NCBI RefSeq assembly: GCF_016827605.1 | Contig: NZ_JAEPJQ010000004.1 | Location: 248,001 to 312,000 of the forward strand | Source of the DNA: Hyunsoonleella ulvae | GTDB taxonomy: Bacteria > Bacteroidota > Bacteroidia > Flavobacteriales > Flavobacteriaceae | DNA length: 64,000 bases | Reading direction: 5' to 3' | Shown: positions 9,614-19,894 of the stretch, one piece after another | Layout of the letters: each line of letters opens with the position of its first letter | How positions within the stretch are numbered: the first letter of the stretch is position 1 | Program-made: the position numbers and the translations under genes | Notes under the pieces: generated by a model | The model's input: the letters and a program-made list of their open reading frames with translations, nothing else | The model's database searches: none | What the model was told of the DNA's origin: nothing

Positions 9614-10243
9614 TTATTTACTTAAGTTTGATTCAATTCCTTCTAAAGCACCTTCTAAAAGCACCACTTGATTTGCATTTAAAATCTTGTAAGTACTTAA
9701 TTCTGAGTTAGTTATTACTTCAGAACTTTTTAAATTGCGCGATGACAAATATACGTTATTATTTGACCCACCCAACACAAACAAAGTTTTTTTGTTTTCA
9801 AGCTCTAAAGCCTTTAAAACAGCTGTGAAGTTTTTGGTTTTAGGAGCATCAAAAGTGAAGTCCTCTAAAACTGTAATTGCTTTTTCATTTGCTTTGATAC
9901 TTAAAGCAGATTTACGAGCTAAACGTTTAACGTTTTTGTTTAATTTGAAACCATAGTTTCTAGGTCTTGGACCAAACATACGTCCACCACCTTTAAACAC
10001 ACCACTCTTAATACTACCTGCTCTTGCAGTACCAGTTCCTTTTTGCTTTTTAATCTTACGTGTAGATCCAGCAATCTCTCCTCTTTCTTTAGATTTGTGA
10101 GTACCTTGTCTTTGGTTCGCTAAATATTGTTTAACATCCAAATACACTGCATGATTATTAGGCTCAATAGCAAACACATCTTTAGAAAGGTCTGCCTTTC
10201 TTCCTGTGTCTTTTCCGTTTATATCTAAAACTGCTACTTTCAT
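9614..10243 (-). CDS. rplD: 50S ribosomal protein L4
   Basis: L4 reaches into the exit tunnel through an extended loop, seen as [18 protein letters not shown] and the region ending [11 protein letters not shown] start at [15 protein letters not shown], whose ATG overlaps the rplC stop by one base (TAATG), so the two genes are probably translationally coupled; an upstream in-frame extension lies inside rplC. Length 209 residues. In E. coli L4 represses the S10 operon; no comparable leader is recognisable here. Confidence 0.96.
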   Translation of the reverse strand: MKVAVLDINGKDTGRKADLSKDVFAIEPNNHAVYLDVKQYLANQRQGTHKSKERGEIAGSTRKIKKQKGTGTARAGSIKSGVFKGGGRMFGPRPRNYGFKLNKNVKRLARKSALSIKANEKAITVLEDFTFDAPKTKNFTAVLKALELENKKTLFVLGGSNNNVYLSSRNLKSSEVITNSELSTYKILNANQVVLLEGALEGIESNLSK

Positions 10244-10860
10244 TACTTCTGAATTGTTACATAAGCGTTTTTGTGTCCAGGCACACACCCTTTAACAACA
10301 AGTAAGTTCTTTTCTGGAACTACTTTTAAAACCCTTAAATTTTGAACTTTCACTTTTTCACCACCCATTCTTCCGGCCATTTTCATGCCTTTGAATACAC
10401 GTGCAGGATAAGATGCAGCTCCAATAGAACCTGGTGCTCTTAAACGGTTATGTTGACCGTGAGTAGCTTGACCTACACCACCAAAACCGTGACGCTTTAC
10501 AACACCTTGAAATCCTTTTCCTTTTGAGGTACCAGCCACATCAACAAACTCACCTTCTGCAAAGTGTTCTACAGTGATAGCATCTCCTAATTTGTACTCC
10601 TCCTCAAAACCTTTGAACTCAACGACCTTGCGTTTTACAGAAGTACCCGCTTTTTTAGCATGACCTAAGTCTGCTTTTGTAGCGCTCTTTTCTGTCGCGT
10701 CATCGAAACCTAGTTGAAGTGCTGAATAACCATCCACTTCTTCAGTTCTGACTTGGGTAACGATACATGGTCCAGCTTCGATTACAGTACAAGGAATGTT
10801 TTTCCCGTTTTCATCAAAGATGCTGGTCATACCGATTTTCTTTCCAATTAACCCAGACAT
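10243..10860 (-). CDS. rplC: 50S ribosomal protein L3
   Basis: L3 is an assembly initiator near the peptidyl-transferase centre. The start [20 protein letters not shown] and the central [19 protein letters not shown] are diagnostic; 205 residues is normal. It is the first gene after a 248-base interruption of the operon that contains a terminator-like hairpin, so it may have its own promoter, but I could not find a convincing one. Confidence 0.97.
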   Translation of the reverse strand: MSGLIGKKIGMTSIFDENGKNIPCTVIEAGPCIVTQVRTEEVDGYSALQLGFDDATEKSATKADLGHAKKAGTSVKRKVVEFKGFEEEYKLGDAITVEHFAEGEFVDVAGTSKGKGFQGVVKRHGFGGVGQATHGQHNRLRAPGSIGAASYPARVFKGMKMAGRMGGEKVKVQNLRVLKVVPEKNLLVVKGCVPGHKNAYVTIQK

Positions 10861-10917
10861 ATTTATTTATTATTAATTATTACTATTTCGTTGAAACCTA
10901 ATTCAACATTCTTATTT

Positions 10918-10954
10918 AAAAAACTTCAGGGACAAAATACCTTTCGTCCCTGAA
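10918..10954 (-). terminator. Terminator-like hairpin between rpsJ and rplC
   Basis: The 9-bp perfect stem TTCAGGGAC / GTCCCTGAA (10925-10933 with 10946-10954) encloses a 12-base loop. On the minus (transcribed) strand it is followed by G and six T. This is the shape of an intrinsic terminator or attenuator and lies inside what is normally one continuous operon. It may set a lower expression ratio between rpsJ and the rplC-rpmJ block. Confidence 0.6.
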
Positions 10955-10963
10955 ATGTATTTA

Positions 10964-11099
10964 TCCGTTTTTCCCGCGACCGCATCGGTGGGACATGTTT
11001 ATCCTCGCGAAAGCGGGGATCTCATTATTCGCTTTGTTTAGCTAGACACTTCGACTTCGCTCAGTGTTTGTTCGGCTAAGACTTTCTATTCAGAAAGTC
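10964..11099. repeat. Cluster of palindromic intergenic repeats
   Basis: Downstream of rpsJ there are at least three further hairpins: ATCCTCGC-GAAA-GCGGGGAT (11001-11020, one G-U pair, GAAA tetraloop), ACACT...AGTGT around CGACTTCGC (11046-11067) and GACTTTCT-ATTC-AGAAAGTC (11080-11099). The first resembles TTCCGC-AAAA-GCGGGAA at 55190-55206. This is a dispersed repeat cluster inserted into a ribosomal operon, not a gene. Confidence 0.65.
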
Positions 11100-11108
11100 A
11101 AGTCCTCA

Positions 11109-11414
11109 CTAAACTTTTATCTCAACTTCAACACCACTTGGTAATTCAAGCTTCATCAAGGCATCAATTGTTTTTGATGACGAAGAGTAGATATCCAACA
11201 ATCTCTTATAAGAAGATAATTGAAACTGCTCTCTTGATTTCTTGTTTACGTGTGGCGAACGTAATACAGTGAAAATTTTCTTGTGCGTTGGTAATGGAAT
11301 TGGCCCAGTTACTACAGCTCCAGTACTTTTTACTGTTTTTACAATCTTATCAGCAGATTTATCTACTAAATTGTGATCGTAAGACTTAAGTTTTATTCTG
11401 ATTTTTTGACTCAT
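11109..11414 (-). CDS. rpsJ: 30S ribosomal protein S10
   Basis: S10 is a head protein of the small subunit and in E. coli also the NusE antitermination factor. Seen motifs are [20 protein letters not shown] and the signature [14 protein letters not shown]. The 101 residues are typical. It follows fusA directly; no tuf gene lies between them. Confidence 0.98.
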   Translation of the reverse strand: MSQKIRIKLKSYDHNLVDKSADKIVKTVKSTGAVVTGPIPLPTHKKIFTVLRSPHVNKKSREQFQLSSYKRLLDIYSSSSKTIDALMKLELPSGVEVEIKV

Positions 11415-11425
11415 TTTCTTAAATT

Positions 11426-13552
11426 TTAAGCTTCAACGCCTTTGGCTGCTTTAATTACTTCTTCTGAAATGTTAGAAGGAGTTTCAGCATAGTGTGAAAA
11501 TTCCATTGTAGATGTTGCACGACCTGATGATAATGTTCTTAATGTAGTTACATAACCAAACATTTCAGATAATGGCACAGTAGCTTTTACAGTTTTTGCA
11601 CCAGCTCTATCTCCCATATCACTCACTTGACCTCTTCTTCTATTTAAGTCACCTACAATATCACCCATATTCTCTTCAGGAGTAATTACCTCAAGTTTCA
11701 TTATTGGCTCCATGATAACAGCTTTTGCAGCTTTTGCAGCAGCTTTAAAACCTAGTTTTGCAGCAAGCTCGAATGATAATTGATCAGAATCCACATCGTG
11801 GTAAGATCCATCAGTTAATGTTACTTTCATAGCATCAACTTCGTATCCAGCTAACGGCCCATTAACCATTGCCATTTTGAATCCTTTTTCAACAGAAGGC
11901 ACAAATTCCTTAGGTACGTTTCCGCCTTTAATCTCAGAAACGAAATCTAAACCAACTTTTCCTTCTTCAGCAGGCTCTAATGTAAATACAATATCAGCAA
12001 ATTTACCACGCCCACCAGATTGCTTCTTGTAAACTTCTCTGTGCTCAGCACGTTGCGTAATTGCTTCTTTGTACTCTACCTGTGGTTGTCCTTGGTTTAC
12101 TTCAACCTTGAACTCACGCTTCAAACGGTCCACAATAATATCTAAGTGAAGCTCACCCATTCCAGAAATAATCGTCTGTCCTGAAGCTTCATCAGTTCTA
12201 GCTGTAAATGTTGGATCTTCTTCAGATAATTTAGCTAACGCCATACCTAATTTATCCACATCTGCCTTAGTTTTAGGCTCAACAGCAATACCGATTACTG
12301 GATCTGGAAAATCCATAGATTCCAACACTATAGGATTCTTTTCATCAGACATGGTATCTCCAGTCTTGATATCTTTAAATCCTACTGCAGCACCTATATC
12401 TCCAGCTTCTATATAATCAATTGCATTTTGTTTGTTAGAATGCATTTGGTAGATACGAGAAATACGTTCTTTTTTACCTGAACGATTGTTCAATATGTAA
12501 GAACCAGCATCTAAACGTCCTGAATATGCTCTAAAGAATGCTAAACGTCCTACAAAAGGGTCGGTAGCAATTTTAAATGCTAGAGCCGAAAATGGTTCTT
12601 TAGCATCTGGCTTACGTACAGCTTCTTTACCAGTGTTTGGATCTGTACCTACAATGTTATCTCTATCTAATGGAGATGGTAAGTAACGACAAACAGCATC
12701 TAGTAAAAACTGTACACCTTTATTTTTAAATGAAGACCCACAAATCATAGGAATGATAGCCATATCCATTACAGCAGCTCTTAGTGCAGCGTGCACTTCT
12801 TCTTCTGTAATAGAATCTTCATCTTCCATGAACTTCTCTAAAAGGTTTTCATCGTAAGTTGCAACCTCCTCGATTAATAAAGCTCTGTATTTTTTTGCTT
12901 CTTCTTGTAATTCTTCTGGAATATCAATAACATCAAACGTAGAACCTTGTGTTTCATCATGCCACACAATTGCTCTGTTTTTCACTAAATCAACGATTCC
13001 CTTGAAATCCGCTTCATCTCCAATATTTAATACAATTGGAACTGCGTTAGACTTCAACATATCTTTTACCTGCTGACAAACCGCCATAAAATTAGAGCCT
13101 TGACGGTCCATTTTATTAACGAAACCAATACGTGGCACTTTATAGTTATCTGCAAGTCTCCAGTTAGTTTCAGATTGCGGCTCAACACCATCAACGGCAC
13201 TAAATAAGAACACTAAACCATCTAATACACGTAAAGAACGGTTTACCTCAACCGTAAAATCAACGTGACCTGGAGTATCAATAATATTGAAGTGATATCC
13301 TTTAGCATCTGAAGTTGGCTTTCCATTTTCTGTAGGGAACTGCCATGTACAGGTTGTAGCTGCAGAAGTAATGGTAATACCTCTCTCTTGCTCTTGCTCC
13401 ATCCAGTCCATAGTCGCAGCACCATCATGCACTTCTCCTATTTTGTGTGAAACACCTGTATAATAAAGGATACGCTCTGTAGTTGTAGTTTTTCCTGCAT
13501 CAATATGAGCAGCAATACCTATATTTCTTGTATATTTTAAATCTCTTGCCAT
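11426..13552 (-). CDS. fusA: Translation elongation factor G
   Basis: EF-G is the GTPase that drives ribosomal translocation and, with RRF, ribosome recycling. The G domain has the P-loop [14 protein letters not shown] (residues 16-29), the switch region [20 protein letters not shown] and NKMDR. Domain IV is visible as [13 protein letters not shown] and the C-terminal GFVTTLR-like sequence as [20 protein letters not shown]. The 708 residues are full length. It is flanked by rpsG and rpsJ as in the str operon. Confidence 0.98.
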   Translation of the reverse strand: MARDLKYTRNIGIAAHIDAGKTTTTERILYYTGVSHKIGEVHDGAATMDWMEQEQERGITITSAATTCTWQFPTENGKPTSDAKGYHFNIIDTPGHVDFTVEVNRSLRVLDGLVFLFSAVDGVEPQSETNWRLADNYKVPRIGFVNKMDRQGSNFMAVCQQVKDMLKSNAVPIVLNIGDEADFKGIVDLVKNRAIVWHDETQGSTFDVIDIPEELQEEAKKYRALLIEEVATYDENLLEKFMEDEDSITEEEVHAALRAAVMDMAIIPMICGSSFKNKGVQFLLDAVCRYLPSPLDRDNIVGTDPNTGKEAVRKPDAKEPFSALAFKIATDPFVGRLAFFRAYSGRLDAGSYILNNRSGKKERISRIYQMHSNKQNAIDYIEAGDIGAAVGFKDIKTGDTMSDEKNPIVLESMDFPDPVIGIAVEPKTKADVDKLGMALAKLSEEDPTFTARTDEASGQTIISGMGELHLDIIVDRLKREFKVEVNQGQPQVEYKEAITQRAEHREVYKKQSGGRGKFADIVFTLEPAEEGKVGLDFVSEIKGGNVPKEFVPSVEKGFKMAMVNGPLAGYEVDAMKVTLTDGSYHDVDSDQLSFELAAKLGFKAAAKAAKAVIMEPIMKLEVITPEENMGDIVGDLNRRRGQVSDMGDRAGAKTVKATVPLSEMFGYVTTLRTLSSGRATSTMEFSHYAETPSNISEEVIKAAKGVEA

Positions 13553-13560
13553 GTCTCTAA

Positions 13561-14037
13561 TTAAAATCTAAAGTGAGAGAATGCTTTGTTTGCTTCTGCC
13601 ATTTTATGCGTATCAACTCTTTTCTTAACCGCTGCACCTTCTTCTTTAGCTGCCGCTAAAATTTCAGCTGCTAAACGTTGTGCCATAGATTTTTCGTTAC
13701 GCTTTCTAGCATAACCAATTAACCATTTCATGGCTGTTGATATTTTTCTATCTGGACGAATCTGCATAGGAATTTGGAATGTAGCACCACCTACACGACG
13801 ACTACGCACTTCTACGTGAGGCATCACATTAGATAAAGCATCCTTCCAAATCTCTAAAGCTGTCTTTTCATCGTCAGTCTTTTTAGTATCTACAATATCA
13901 ATCGCATCATAAAATACTTTGAACGCCACAGACTTCTTACCATCCCACATCATATTGTTCACAAAACGTGTTACCAACTGATCGTTAAATCTTGGGTCTG
14001 GTAAAAGTGGTCTTTTTTTCGCTGCTCTTTTTCTCAT
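13561..14037 (-). CDS. rpsG: 30S ribosomal protein S7
   Basis: S7 nucleates assembly of the 30S head and sits at the E site. Motifs are [36 protein letters not shown] and [18 protein letters not shown]. The 158 residues are normal. It lies 8 bases upstream of fusA. Confidence 0.98.
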   Translation of the reverse strand: MRKRAAKKRPLLPDPRFNDQLVTRFVNNMMWDGKKSVAFKVFYDAIDIVDTKKTDDEKTALEIWKDALSNVMPHVEVRSRRVGGATFQIPMQIRPDRKISTAMKWLIGYARKRNEKSMAQRLAAEILAAAKEEGAAVKKRVDTHKMAEANKAFSHFRF

Positions 14038-14061
14038 GTCTTCTTTTCAGTTTTTAGCTCC

Positions 14062-14080
14062 TAGCTGTTAGCTGTTAGCT
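14062..14080. repeat. 7-bp tandem repeat in the rpsL-rpsG spacer
   Basis: TAGCTGT is repeated twice with a third partial copy (14062-14080), preceded by a diverged copy. It belongs to the same class of short spacer repeats seen between other ribosomal genes here. Confidence 0.6.
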
Positions 14081-14084
14081 TTAA

Positions 14085-14459
14085 TTACTTTTTAGGGCGT
14101 TTAGCACCGTACTTAGATCTACGTTGGGTTCTCCCAGCTACACCTGCTGTATCTAAAGCCCCACGAACAACGTGATATCTAACACCTGGCAAATCTTTTA
14201 CCCTTCCACCTCTAACCAATACTATCGAGTGCTCTTGTAAATTATGTCCTTCACCACCGATATATGCATTTACCTCGTTTCCGTTTGTTAAACGCACCCT
14301 TGCCACCTTACGCATTGCTGAGTTTGGTTTTTTAGGAGTTGTTGTGTAAACACGAGTACATACACCACGTCTTTGCGGACAAGAATCCAAAGCAGCCGAT
14401 TTACTCTTCTTGGTTATTTTGGCTCTTCCTTTTCTTACTAATTGTGAAATTGTTGGCAT
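14085..14459 (-). CDS. rpsL: 30S ribosomal protein S12
   Basis: S12 is the decoding-centre protein of the 30S subunit. The frame shows [12 protein letters not shown], the loop [19 protein letters not shown] and the signature [17 protein letters not shown]. Lysines are present at the two loop positions (KPNS and VKDLPG) whose replacement gives streptomycin resistance, so the sequence looks wild type. It is the first gene of the operon, directly downstream of a recognisable promoter. Confidence 0.98.
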   Translation of the reverse strand: MPTISQLVRKGRAKITKKSKSAALDSCPQRRGVCTRVYTTTPKKPNSAMRKVARVRLTNGNEVNAYIGGEGHNLQEHSIVLVRGGRVKDLPGVRYHVVRGALDTAGVAGRTQRRSKYGAKRPKK

Positions 14460-14501
14460 ATATTTCTATATAAATTTTATTAACCTCTATTTAGAGGCGT
14501 G

Positions 14502-14532
14502 CAAAGGTAGAAATTAAAATGAATTATTCAAA
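14502..14532 (-). promoter_or_regulatory. Flavobacterial sigma-A promoter of the str operon
   Basis: On the minus strand TTTG (14532-14529) is followed after 19 bases by TACCTTTG (14509-14502), matching the Bacteroidota consensus TTG-N17-23-TAnnTTTG. Transcription would start near 14495, inside the short palindrome CCTCTATTTAGAGG (14484-14497), leaving a leader of about 35 bases before rpsL. Confidence 0.75.
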
Positions 14533-14682
14533 CCCTAATTCATTAATTTTCAGAAGAATTTAAAATTAAAATTTTCGGGCATATTAAAAGTGTTCTTTTT
14601 CCGTTAGATTTACACTTAAAAGCAGAGCCCAACAACAGGAAAGAAATGCTAACAATTAAAAATCCTGCAAATACTTTTTCGC

Positions 14683-16377
14683 GTGAATAAACTTCACTTT
14701 ACCATTCTTATTACACTAACACTATGTTCGTTTAATGTGTTTAGCCAAAATTTATATTTGAATATTTCAGGAAAAAGCGAAATGGAAACAAAAGTTATTG
14801 ACACGCTTGGGTACCATCAAAAGCATAAAAATTATATCTCCATCAAAACAGAGATAGATTCACTAAGGAAACGTCTCAACACCATGGGCTATATTGAGAA
14901 TCAACTTATTAAAATAAAAAGAGAAAACGATTCTATTTTTGAAGCTAAACTTGATTTAAAACAAAAATTCAACTCCATATATATATACTATCCCAAAAAA
15001 AACATAGATGCCGCTCTATTAAACTTAATTTCAGAAGATGTAACCGATGATTATTTTAACATTAATATATCGACTATCGAAAATAGTTTAACTTTTTTGA
15101 ATTCTGAAATAGCAAATAATGGAGTCCCATTTTCAAAACTTAAACTTTCAAACATTAAAAAGAAAGACAGCATCAGCTTAAAAGCTGATTTAATTGTTAG
15201 TGACAATACAACCAAACGTACTATTGATGCCATTAAAATAATAGGCTACGAAAAATTCCCAAAATCATTTCTAAAACATTATCTAAAGTTAAAAGCCTCG
15301 CAAGTTTTTGATTTAACTACCATTGAAAAGAAAACCGAGCAATTAGGCAATTTGAGATTCGCTAACCAATTAAAACCCCCAGAAGTATTATTTCAAGAAG
15401 ATTCCACATCCATATATATATATGTAGAAAAATCTAAAAGCAATACTTTTGATGGCTTTTTGGGTTTTGGCACTAATGATGACACCAACAAACTGGAGTT
15501 TGATGGTTTTCTCAATTTAAGGCTGGTTAACAATTTAAACTATGGGGAAACATTTAGCTTGCTATATAAAAGTGACGAGATAGATCAAGATACTTTTGAT
15601 GCCAGTTTAGAACTCCCTTATCTATTTAACTCTCCTATTGGTGTTGATGCAAACCTAAGAATCTTTAAAAAAGACTCCTCTTTTACTACCGTTGATCAAA
15701 AAGCCAGAATACATTATCAAATCAATGCGCTGCACAAAATATCTGCCGGGGCTACCACTATTGAATCTAACAATCTTCGCTCTAATGTCTCAACTACCAC
15801 TTTACAGGACTACAACTCTAACTATTTCACAATGTCTTATACATTTTTAAGACCCCAATTTTACGACATCTTATTCCCCGTTAAAACTAATTTCTATCTA
15901 GAAACCAATTTTGGCAACAGAACATCATCAAACACTAAAACCAAACAATCATTAATAACACTTAAAGCATTTAACAACTTTAAACTCAATAGAAAAAACA
16001 GCATATACCTAAACGTTGATGCATCCAACCTTATTTCCAACAATTATTTTGAAAATGAATTGTTGAGATTTGGAGGCATCAATTCTATAAGAGGTTTTGA
16101 AGAAAACAGCCTGTTTGCCTCTTTGTTTGGAGTCCTAAATACAGAATACAGGTATCGCCTAAGTAATTCTATCTATCTACATTCCATTACAGATTTCGCT
16201 TATTTTGAAAATAAAACTTCTAGTTTAAAAGAAAAACTATTTGGTTTTGGCTTTGGTTTTGGTATTATTACGAACTCAGGACTTTTAAAATTTAACTACG
16301 CCAACGGAAAAAACGAGAATCAAACATTTAAACTATCTAATTCTAAAATCCACATAAGCTTAGTTGCTCAATTTTAA
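14683..16377 (+). CDS. Omp85/BamA-like outer-membrane barrel protein
   Basis: The 564-residue protein has a signal peptide (MNKLHFTILITLTLCSFNVF, cleavage after SQ), a POTRA-like region around residues 185-260 (IDAIKIIGYEKFP, LKLKASQVFDLTTIE) and a C-terminal beta barrel. The barrel contains ELLRFGGINSIRGFEEN, the RGF motif of Omp85 proteins, and ends in phenylalanine. Members assemble or translocate proteins or lipids across the outer membrane; the substrate here is unknown. The start codon is GTG at 14683; no in-frame ATG fits better. A 14-codon frame with a good AGGAAAG before it (14646-14690) overlaps this start. Confidence 0.8.
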   Translation: MNKLHFTILITLTLCSFNVFSQNLYLNISGKSEMETKVIDTLGYHQKHKNYISIKTEIDSLRKRLNTMGYIENQLIKIKRENDSIFEAKLDLKQKFNSIYIYYPKKNIDAALLNLISEDVTDDYFNINISTIENSLTFLNSEIANNGVPFSKLKLSNIKKKDSISLKADLIVSDNTTKRTIDAIKIIGYEKFPKSFLKHYLKLKASQVFDLTTIEKKTEQLGNLRFANQLKPPEVLFQEDSTSIYIYVEKSKSNTFDGFLGFGTNDDTNKLEFDGFLNLRLVNNLNYGETFSLLYKSDEIDQDTFDASLELPYLFNSPIGVDANLRIFKKDSSFTTVDQKARIHYQINALHKISAGATTIESNNLRSNVSTTTLQDYNSNYFTMSYTFLRPQFYDILFPVKTNFYLETNFGNRTSSNTKTKQSLITLKAFNNFKLNRKNSIYLNVDASNLISNNYFENELLRFGGINSIRGFEENSLFASLFGVLNTEYRYRLSNSIYLHSITDFAYFENKTSSLKEKLFGFGFGFGIITNSGLLKFNYANGKNENQTFKLSNSKIHISLVAQF

Positions 16378-16676
16378 GAAGTTAAAGGCTTTTGAATGAC
16401 AAAAAACACTATTTTACAACATTACACACAGGAATAGTATTTAAAAAACTTAACTTCTACACACAACTAAATACCATGCGTGCATAATTAAATAGTAAGC
16501 AGATAAAAAAATTTATACTAAATCTTAAAATTTGATAAATTTAATTGTGACAATTTGATCTTTTATTGAAAAAAACACAATCAATTTAGAACTAAAACTC
16601 AAATTTTAACCAAATTTTATTGTTTAATTAACTTTATTTTATGATTTTTGACACGACTAATTCAAATAATTATAAA
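16378..16676. other. AT-rich spacer with nested inverted repeats
   Basis: GAAGTTAA (16378-16385) pairs with TTAACTTC (16450-16457), and ACTATT / AATAGT pairs lie inside, giving a long imperfect hairpin just after the Omp85 gene. It lacks a T tract. The adjoining 11-mer CTACACACAAC (16457-16467) recurs exactly at 38931-38941 beside the TlpA cassette. The remainder, up to the SusC start, is AT-rich and should hold the promoter of the SusC operon; I saw no clear TAnnTTTG. Confidence 0.45.
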
Positions 16677-19600
16677 ATGAGAACAAAGTTTAGTGGAATT
16701 CTAACGCTATTACTGGCGTTTATCGTGCAACTATCTTTTGCACAAGAAAAGACAATTTCAGGTACAGTTTCCGATGAAACAGGATTACCCTTACCTGGCA
16801 CTACTGTCTTAGTAAAAGGTACATCTGGTGGTACCTCTACAGATTTCGATGGAAAGTACATCATCAAAGTAAATCAAGGGGCTACCCTAGTTTTTAGTTT
16901 TGTTGGTTATGCAAATAAGGAAGTAACTGTAGGAAATTCAAATACAATAAACGTGGTTATGACCGAAGATGCTTCAGCTCTTGAGGAAGTGGTAGTAGTT
17001 GCTTATGGTGAGCAAAAGCGAGAGGCTATCGTAGGTGCTGTAGACGTAATCGATTCTGAAATAATTGATAACCAACAGGTAACCTCTCCTTTAAGAGCAC
17101 TTCAAGGTAATGTTGCTGGTGTTAACATCATAACAGCTGGAGGACAACCTGGACAAAATCCAAACATACGAATTAGAGGATTTGGAAGTTTCAATGACCA
17201 ATTAGGCAACCGTAATGTAGATACTGGTAACTTTGCCAGTTCTAATGCTCCCCTAATCGTCGTAGATGGTGCTCCCTTTAGTGGTAACTTAAACACGATT
17301 AGCCAGGATCAAATTGAATCTATTTCGGTGCTAAAGGACGCAGGAGCTGCTTCTCTTTATGGTTCCCGAGCTGCTAATGGTGTAATAATCATTACCACAA
17401 AAAGAGGTAAAAAAAATACTGCAGCAGAAATCACAGTACGAAGCCAATATGGTTTCTCCAACCCTGCAGTTGGGATTCATGATTTAGTAGGTAGTGAAGA
17501 TTACCTTAAGCTTGTTTGGACAGGTTTAAGAAATGACAACCTATATAATTTAGGCCAAAGTCCAGCTGAAGCAGGAGCGAATGCAAGTGCTGCGGTAATA
17601 CCAACTTTAGGATATAACCCTTACAGCGTTAGCAACCCAATAGATGCTAGTGGAAATTTAGTTGCTGGTGCTAATCTTCTTTGGGATACAGATTGGGAAG
17701 AAACTGTTTTAAGAAGAGACGTTCCAAGAATAAATCATACGCTGAGTGTGTCTGGTGGAGGCGAAAAATCTAATTACTTTTTCTCGGTTGACTATCTTAA
17801 TGAAGACGGTCCTGTTATTAGATCTGACTTTGAAAGGGTAGCAACAAGAGCTGCAATGGACAGTCAAGTTACTGATTGGTTAAAAACAGGATTAACTGTA
17901 GGGTATTCTAGATCTTTCTCAAATAATCCAGACCAAACTTCTGGAAGTACAACACAAGCCATTTCTTGGATATATAGTAATAGTAGTGTGTATCCTATTT
18001 ATGTTAGAGATGCTAATGGTAACTTAATTTTAGATGATGAAGGTAATCGCATTTTTGATTTAGGTAATGGTAACGGCAGACCTGTGGGGCAACCAGTAAA
18101 TAATACAAGACCAGGCGTTGCTGGTGAGAGTATTTTAGCTTCTATACTACTGGGCGAGGAAAAAAGAACCCGTACTAATTTTCTAGGGTCTGCATATGCT
18201 GAAATCACATTCTTAGAGAACTTTAGATTTAGATCTACACTAAACTATGAAAACTATTTATTTGATAGTCATGAGTTTGATGATGATTTAATTGGAGCTG
18301 CTTCTAACGTAAACGGACGTGTAACTAAACGAAGAAATGTAACTACTGCCCTAAATGCTGTCCAGGCTTTAAATTACTCTAATACGTTCGGTCAACATTC
18401 TGTATCTGCAGATGCTATCTATGAATCAAATACCAATACTGGTGATGCCTTCAGAACCTCTGTAACAGGGTTTTTACCTGGACAACAAGAAATAGGCAAT
18501 GGTACTACACCTGAGTCTTTCGGAGGTTTTAGATCAGAGCGACGTATTACTAGTTTTTTAGGAAGATTAGCGTATAATTTTGATAAGAGATACTTTATAG
18601 AAGGAAGTTATCGTCAAGATAAGTCTTCACAATTTGAAGAAGAGTTTAGAACAGGAGACTTTTTCTCAATTGGTGGTTCATGGGTGGTTACTAATGAATC
18701 GTTTATGGATAATGTTGATTGGGTTAACAATTTAAAATTCCGTGCTAGCGTTGGTGAGTTAGGAAACATTAGTATCCCTGGTGGTTTCTTCCCAACAAGC
18801 TTCCTTTTTGGAGGAGCAAATTTTGGAAATGTAACTATTTCTCCAGTTGAAGGTAACCAAAGTTTCCTTTCTCCAGGTGTACTTACTGATCCATCATTAA
18901 AATGGGAAACTGCTAGAACAACAAACTTTGGTCTAGACTTTACGATTTTTAACGGTGCGTTGTCTGGTACAGTAGAATATTTTAAAAGAGAAAGTGTTGA
19001 TTTAATTCAAGATATAGATATTACACCTTCTGGAGGTATTCCTACATTAAGAGCAAATGCAGGGTCAATAAACAATAGTGGTTGGGAAATTACTTTAAAT
19101 AGTAATATCATCAACTCAGACGATGTAACATGGAACTTAGGAGGTAACTTCTCAGTTTTGAAAAATGAGATTGTAGAAATTACTCCATTTACTGATAGAC
19201 TAGTACAAGGTTCAAAACTTTGGGCCCCTGGCAATTCTATTTTTGAATTCTTTATCAGAGAATGGGCAGGTGTAGATCCAGCAACTGGTGATGCGCTTTG
19301 GTATATAGATGTGTTAGATGATGATGGTGAGGTTATTGGTAGAGATGTTACTAACCAATACGATGATGCCACACGTTATGAAACAGGAAAAGAGTCGTTA
19401 CCAGATATACAGGGTGGTATCAACAGTTTCTTCAGATTTAAACAATTTGATCTTAATGTCTTATTTAATTTTAGTGTAGGTGCTTATGTACTTGATACCG
19501 ATTATACTGGCTTGGTTAGCAATTTAACTTCTATTGGTAATTCAGCACACCCAGATAATTTTCAATCATGGTCTCAGCCTGGAGACATTACTGATTTTCC

Positions 19601-19883
19601 ACGTTTAACTTTAAGTAATAACAACTTTAACGACAGATCTACACGTTGGTTATTCAAGAATGACTACTTACGTTTAAAAGCACTAACTTTAGGCTATAAC
19701 TTACCAGGTGAAGCGCTTGACAAAATTGGTTTGAAGCAATTAAGACTTTATTTCCAAGCAGATAACCTAATAACTTGGCAAACCCATCAAGGCATCGATC
19801 CTGAGCAATCTTTTAATGGTTTAACTAATAATAGATCTCCATTACAAAGAACCTTAACTTTTGGTGCACTTCTTAAATTCTAA
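16677..19883 (+). CDS. SusC/RagA-family TonB-linked outer-membrane transporter
   Basis: SusC-type proteins are TonB-dependent barrels that import substrates handed over by a SusD lid. The start used is MRTKFSGILTLLLAFIVQL (ATG at 16677; an in-frame ATG 12 codons upstream is not signal-like), giving 1068 residues. After the signal peptide comes a carboxypeptidase-regulatory-like domain (ISGTVSDETGLPLPGTTV, about residues 20-100), then EEVVVVAYGEQKREAIVGAV, the plug with IRIRGFGS and SVLKDAGAASLYGSRAANGV, and the barrel ending in TLTFGALLKF. It is followed by SusD 11 bases on. The neighbouring secreted protease suggests peptides, as for RagAB, rather than glycans. Confidence 0.93.
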   Translation: MRTKFSGILTLLLAFIVQLSFAQEKTISGTVSDETGLPLPGTTVLVKGTSGGTSTDFDGKYIIKVNQGATLVFSFVGYANKEVTVGNSNTINVVMTEDASALEEVVVVAYGEQKREAIVGAVDVIDSEIIDNQQVTSPLRALQGNVAGVNIITAGGQPGQNPNIRIRGFGSFNDQLGNRNVDTGNFASSNAPLIVVDGAPFSGNLNTISQDQIESISVLKDAGAASLYGSRAANGVIIITTKRGKKNTAAEITVRSQYGFSNPAVGIHDLVGSEDYLKLVWTGLRNDNLYNLGQSPAEAGANASAAVIPTLGYNPYSVSNPIDASGNLVAGANLLWDTDWEETVLRRDVPRINHTLSVSGGGEKSNYFFSVDYLNEDGPVIRSDFERVATRAAMDSQVTDWLKTGLTVGYSRSFSNNPDQTSGSTTQAISWIYSNSSVYPIYVRDANGNLILDDEGNRIFDLGNGNGRPVGQPVNNTRPGVAGESILASILLGEEKRTRTNFLGSAYAEITFLENFRFRSTLNYENYLFDSHEFDDDLIGAASNVNGRVTKRRNVTTALNAVQALNYSNTFGQHSVSADAIYESNTNTGDAFRTSVTGFLPGQQEIGNGTTPESFGGFRSERRITSFLGRLAYNFDKRYFIEGSYRQDKSSQFEEEFRTGDFFSIGGSWVVTNESFMDNVDWVNNLKFRASVGELGNISIPGGFFPTSFLFGGANFGNVTISPVEGNQSFLSPGVLTDPSLKWETARTTNFGLDFTIFNGALSGTVEYFKRESVDLIQDIDITPSGGIPTLRANAGSINNSGWEITLNSNIINSDDVTWNLGGNFSVLKNEIVEITPFTDRLVQGSKLWAPGNSIFEFFIREWAGVDPATGDALWYIDVLDDDGEVIGRDVTNQYDDATRYETGKESLPDIQGGINSFFRFKQFDLNVLFNFSVGAYVLDTDYTGLVSNLTSIGNSAHPDNFQSWSQPGDITDFPRLTLSNNNFNDRSTRWLFKNDYLRLKALTLGYNLPGEALDKIGLKQLRLYFQADNLITWQTHQGIDPEQSFNGLTNNRSPLQRTLTFGALLKF

Positions 19884-19894
19884 AACAAAACGTT

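Noticed and set aside
10861-11108. A riboswitch or L4-binding leader before rplC
   Set aside because: The hairpins match dispersed repeats and a simple terminator; no conserved regulatory RNA fold was recognised.
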